From: Dorea sp. AF36-15AT
GTDB taxonomy: Bacteria; Bacillota; Clostridia; Lachnospirales; Lachnospiraceae
DNA: 64,000 nt
Reading direction: 5' to 3'
Assembly (NCBI RefSeq): GCF_003477705.1
Contig: NZ_QUDV01000001.1
Span: 496,001-560,000, forward strand
Part shown: piece by piece, positions 61,504-64,000 of the stretch
How positions within the stretch are numbered: position 1 is the first letter of the stretch
Layout: every line of letters starts with the position of its first letter
Translations under genes and position numbers: made by a program
Notes under the pieces: model-generated
Seen by the model: the letters and a program-made list of their open reading frames with translations, nothing else
Databases searched by the model: none
What the model was told of the DNA's origin: nothing

Positions 61504-63744
61504 ATGAGTGAAGCACAGATTATTCGTACCGAATATTCGGACGTGATGAAGAAATCATATATTGATTATGCCATGAGTGTTATCGTGGCAAGAGCCCTTC
61601 CGGATGTGAGGGATGGGCTGAAACCGGTACAGCGGCGTACACTGTATGATATGCATGAGCTTGGTATCCGGTGGGACAAACCTTACCGTAAATGCGCCCG
61701 TATTGTGGGTGACACTATGGGTAAATACCATCCGCATGGTGACAGTTCTATCTATGAAGCACTGGTTGTGATGGCACAGGACTTTAAGAAAGGGAAGATT
61801 CTGGTGGACGGACATGGTAACTTCGGCTCTATTGAAGGAGACGGAGCAGCAGCCATGCGATACACGGAAGCGAGACTTGCAAAGTTTACCCAGGATATCT
61901 TTCTTGCGGATCTGGACAAAGATATTGTGAATTTTGTTCCAAACTTTGATGAGACAGAAAAAGAGCCGGAGGTGCTGCCGGTACGTGTGCCGAATCTGTT
62001 GGTCAATGGTGCAGAAGGCATTGCAGTTGGTATGGCGACCAGTATTCCTACCCATAATCTGGGTGAGGTGATCGATGCAGTCATCGCGTATATGAAAGAT
62101 AATACACTGACGACAAAGCAGTTAATGAAATATATCAAAGGACCGGATTTCCCGACCGGCGGTATTGTGGTCAATCAGGACGACCTGCTGTCAATCTACG
62201 AGAGTGGAACCGGTAAGATCAAGATCCGCGGTAAAGTAGAGACAGAAGATATGAAGAGCGGTAAAAAACGTCTTGTTATTACCGAGATTCCTTATACGAT
62301 GATCGGAGCAGGCATTGGTAAATTCTTAAATGATGTCTGCAATTTGGTGGAGACCAAGAAAACATCGGATATCGTAGACATTTCCAACCAGTCCTCTAAG
62401 GAAGGTATCCGCATTGTGATCGAATTGAAGAAGGGCGCGGATGTAGAGAATCTTACGAATATGCTCTATAAGAAGACACGTCTGGAAGACACCTTTGGCG
62501 TAAATATGTTGGCGGTAGCAGACGGCAGGCCGGAGACCATGGGCTTAAAAAAGATTATTGAACACCATGTGGATTTCCAGTTTGAGCTGGCGACCAGAAA
62601 GTATCGTACACTGCTTGCAAAAGAACAGGACAAGAAAGAGATTCAGGAAGGACTGATCAAAGCCTGTGATGTGATTGATTTGATCATTGAAATTCTCAGA
62701 GGCAGTAAGAACATCAAAGATGCGAAAGCATGTCTGACGAATGGTGTGACTGAGAATATTAAATTCAAGAGTAAGATTTCACAGAAGATGGCGGCGATGT
62801 TACGCTTTACGGAGCGCCAGGCTACAGCAATCCTGGAAATGCGTCTGTATAAGCTGATCGGCCTGGAAATTGAGGCATTACAGAAAGAGCACGAGGAGAC
62901 GTTGGAGAAGATTGCACGCTACGAGGATATCCTGAATCATTATGAGTCAATGTCCAGTGTGATCATCGAAGAGCTGGAACAGTTCCGTAAGGAATTTGCA
63001 GGAGCCCGTCGTACCGTGATCATGAATGCAGAAGAGGCGGTATTTGAAGAAAAGAAGATTGAGGAGCAGGAAGTGGTGTTCCTGATGGACCGCTTTGGTT
63101 ACGCACGGACCGTAGATCCGTCAGTATATGAGAGAAATAAAGAGGCAGCAGACAGTGAGAACAAATACATTGTCTCCTGCATGAATACCGGCAAATTGTG
63201 TCTGTTTACCAATACCGGCAAGATGCATCAGATCAAGCTACAGGATCTTCCGTATGGAAAGTTCCGTGATAAAGGCATTCCGATAGATAATGTGAGTAAT
63301 TTTGACAGCTCCGGTGAACAGATCGTTTACCTGTGTGATGGCGAGCAGATGCGTTATGCATGGCTGATGTTTGCGACGAAGCAGGGCATGATCAAGAAGG
63401 TGGAGGGTGCTGAATTCCAGGTGATCAAACGTACCATCGTGGCGGCGAAGCTGCAGGACGAGGATGAACTGATCAGCGTTCAATTGATCCATCCAAATCA
63501 GCAGGTGGTATTACAGACCAAAGAAGGATATTTTCTGAAGTTCGCTGCAGATGAAGTGGCAGAGAAAAAGAAGGCAGCAGTCGGTGTCCGGGGAATCAAG
63601 CTTAAGAAGAATGACGAACTGGAACAGGTATATCTGATCGGAGAAGGTCAGGAGAGTACGATACGTTACGGTGAAAGGGATCTGTATCTGAACCGATTAA
63701 AACTGGCTAAGCGTGGTGGAATGGGTACCAAAGCACGGAGTTAG
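61504..63744 (+). CDS. type IIA topoisomerase A subunit (GyrA/ParC)
   Basis: 746 residues: RALPDVRDGLKPVQRR, GKYHPHGDSSIYEALVVMAQ (quinolone-region Ser before Ile), active tyrosine in AAMRYTEARL, and a C-terminal beta-pinwheel of shorter repeats. The QRRGGRG-type GyrA box that lets gyrase wrap DNA is not found; the end RGGMGTKARS is its only echo. Probable decatenase; gyrase is the alternative. GGGAGGAG precedes ATG 61504. Confidence 0.9.
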   Translation: MSEAQIIRTEYSDVMKKSYIDYAMSVIVARALPDVRDGLKPVQRRTLYDMHELGIRWDKPYRKCARIVGDTMGKYHPHGDSSIYEALVVMAQDFKKGKILVDGHGNFGSIEGDGAAAMRYTEARLAKFTQDIFLADLDKDIVNFVPNFDETEKEPEVLPVRVPNLLVNGAEGIAVGMATSIPTHNLGEVIDAVIAYMKDNTLTTKQLMKYIKGPDFPTGGIVVNQDDLLSIYESGTGKIKIRGKVETEDMKSGKKRLVITEIPYTMIGAGIGKFLNDVCNLVETKKTSDIVDISNQSSKEGIRIVIELKKGADVENLTNMLYKKTRLEDTFGVNMLAVADGRPETMGLKKIIEHHVDFQFELATRKYRTLLAKEQDKKEIQEGLIKACDVIDLIIEILRGSKNIKDAKACLTNGVTENIKFKSKISQKMAAMLRFTERQATAILEMRLYKLIGLEIEALQKEHEETLEKIARYEDILNHYESMSSVIIEELEQFRKEFAGARRTVIMNAEEAVFEEKKIEEQEVVFLMDRFGYARTVDPSVYERNKEAADSENKYIVSCMNTGKLCLFTNTGKMHQIKLQDLPYGKFRDKGIPIDNVSNFDSSGEQIVYLCDGEQMRYAWLMFATKQGMIKKVEGAEFQVIKRTIVAAKLQDEDELISVQLIHPNQQVVLQTKEGYFLKFAADEVAEKKKAAVGVRGIKLKKNDELEQVYLIGEGQESTIRYGERDLYLNRLKLAKRGGMGTKARS

Positions 63745-63793
63745 CAATTTGTATCAAAAATAGAAAAAACCTTTGCAAAATATGGGAAATCCC

Positions 63794-63822
63794 TTGATTT
63801 TACAAAAAACAGGTGCTATACT
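63794..63822 (+). promoter_or_regulatory. promoter downstream of topoisomerase operon
   Basis: TTGATT at 63794-63799, 17-base spacer, TATACT at 63817-63822. Transcription would start near 63830 and meet the hairpin at 63851. Confidence 0.6.
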
Positions 63823-63850
63823 GTATATAGTTACATAGTAGATTGAGGCA

Positions 63851-63880
63851 AGAGTGAACGAAAGTTCACTCTTCTTTGTT
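63851..63880 (+). terminator. terminator/attenuator hairpin
   Basis: AGAGTGAAC / GTTCACTCT perfect 9-bp stem with GAAA tetraloop and TCTTTGTT tail. It lies only ~20 bases after a predicted transcription start, so it may attenuate the next gene as well as end the topoisomerase transcript. Confidence 0.75.
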
Positions 63881-63983
63881 GTAAAAAAGCATATATGATG
63901 CCAGTGGGAGTGCAAAGCACGAAACAATCCGTAGGCATCATAATTGGGGCTTGAAAAATTTAAGAAAGAAGGGAATAACTGCA

Positions 63984-64000
63984 TTGTCTAAGAGAGAAAG
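63984..64000 (+). CDS. start of a gene cut by the window end
   Basis: TTG 63984 with AAGAAGGGA about 8 bases upstream reads MSKRE... into the edge. Too short to identify. Confidence 0.3.

Noticed and set aside
1..64000. tRNA, rRNA or T-box genes
   Set aside because: I looked for conserved tRNA and rRNA segments and T-box motifs and saw none.

Overview
The window comes from a spore-forming Firmicute of the class Clostridia, most likely Lachnospiraceae. The evidence is the flanking chromosome at 52.8-64 kb, which carries rpsT, the germination protease gpr and the sporulation protein spoIIP, and the character of the conjugation genes. Bases 1 to about 52.76 kb look like the right-hand part of one large integrative and conjugative element (ICE). 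Its left end, relaxase and oriT are not in the window.

Layout: (1) 0-14.5 kb is a type IV secretion module of Firmicute type: PcfB-like (DUF3801), coupling protein TraG/VirD4, Maff2-type small membrane protein, VirB6-like, DUF4313, PrgI, VirB4 and a lysozyme/CHAP wall hydrolase. The coupling-protein gene is split by a 2.7-kb group II intron whose precise removal restores the reading frame. (2) 14.5-16.9 kb is cargo: an MmcQ/YjbR-like protein and a nuclease-helicase protein that may be a defence gene. (3) 17-41.9 kb is a dense peptide-antibiotic (bacteriocin/lantibiotic) sensing and resistance island. It has three response regulator/histidine kinase pairs, three FtsX-type ABC ATPases with four large permeases, a LanFEG/BcrA-type exporter, two paralogous proteins that read as ABC nucleotide-binding domains without a Walker A lysine (one interrupted by a 13-G tract), and an orphan response regulator without a phosphoacceptor aspartate. 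An IS200-like element is inserted between the first two ABC blocks. Six promoters in this island share one architecture, ACATTT-N5-ACATTT-N6 then a -10 hexamer, so they look like one regulon. (4) 41.9-46.2 kb holds HxlR/nitroreductase, a sigma-70-like regulator behind an unusual leader, and a DinG-type helicase. (5) 46.3-52.7 kb is the element's right end: three consecutive tyrosine recombinases plus a TnpC-like protein (Tn554/RIT type), then a KAP-family NTPase.

The right junction, near 52.7 kb, lies in an ABC ATPase gene: only its last ~58 codons remain, followed by its intact permease. The chromosome continues with small secreted or lipoprotein genes, rpsT (minus strand), gpr, spoIIP and a type IIA topoisomerase gene pair.

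The leading candidate for an undescribed system is the 17-42 kb island. Kinases would sense a peptide, regulators would bind 11-bp-phased repeats, ABC pumps would remove the peptide, and two pseudo-ABC proteins with a pseudo-regulator, one apparently phase-variable, are wired into the same promoters. The biochemical roles of those last proteins are inference.
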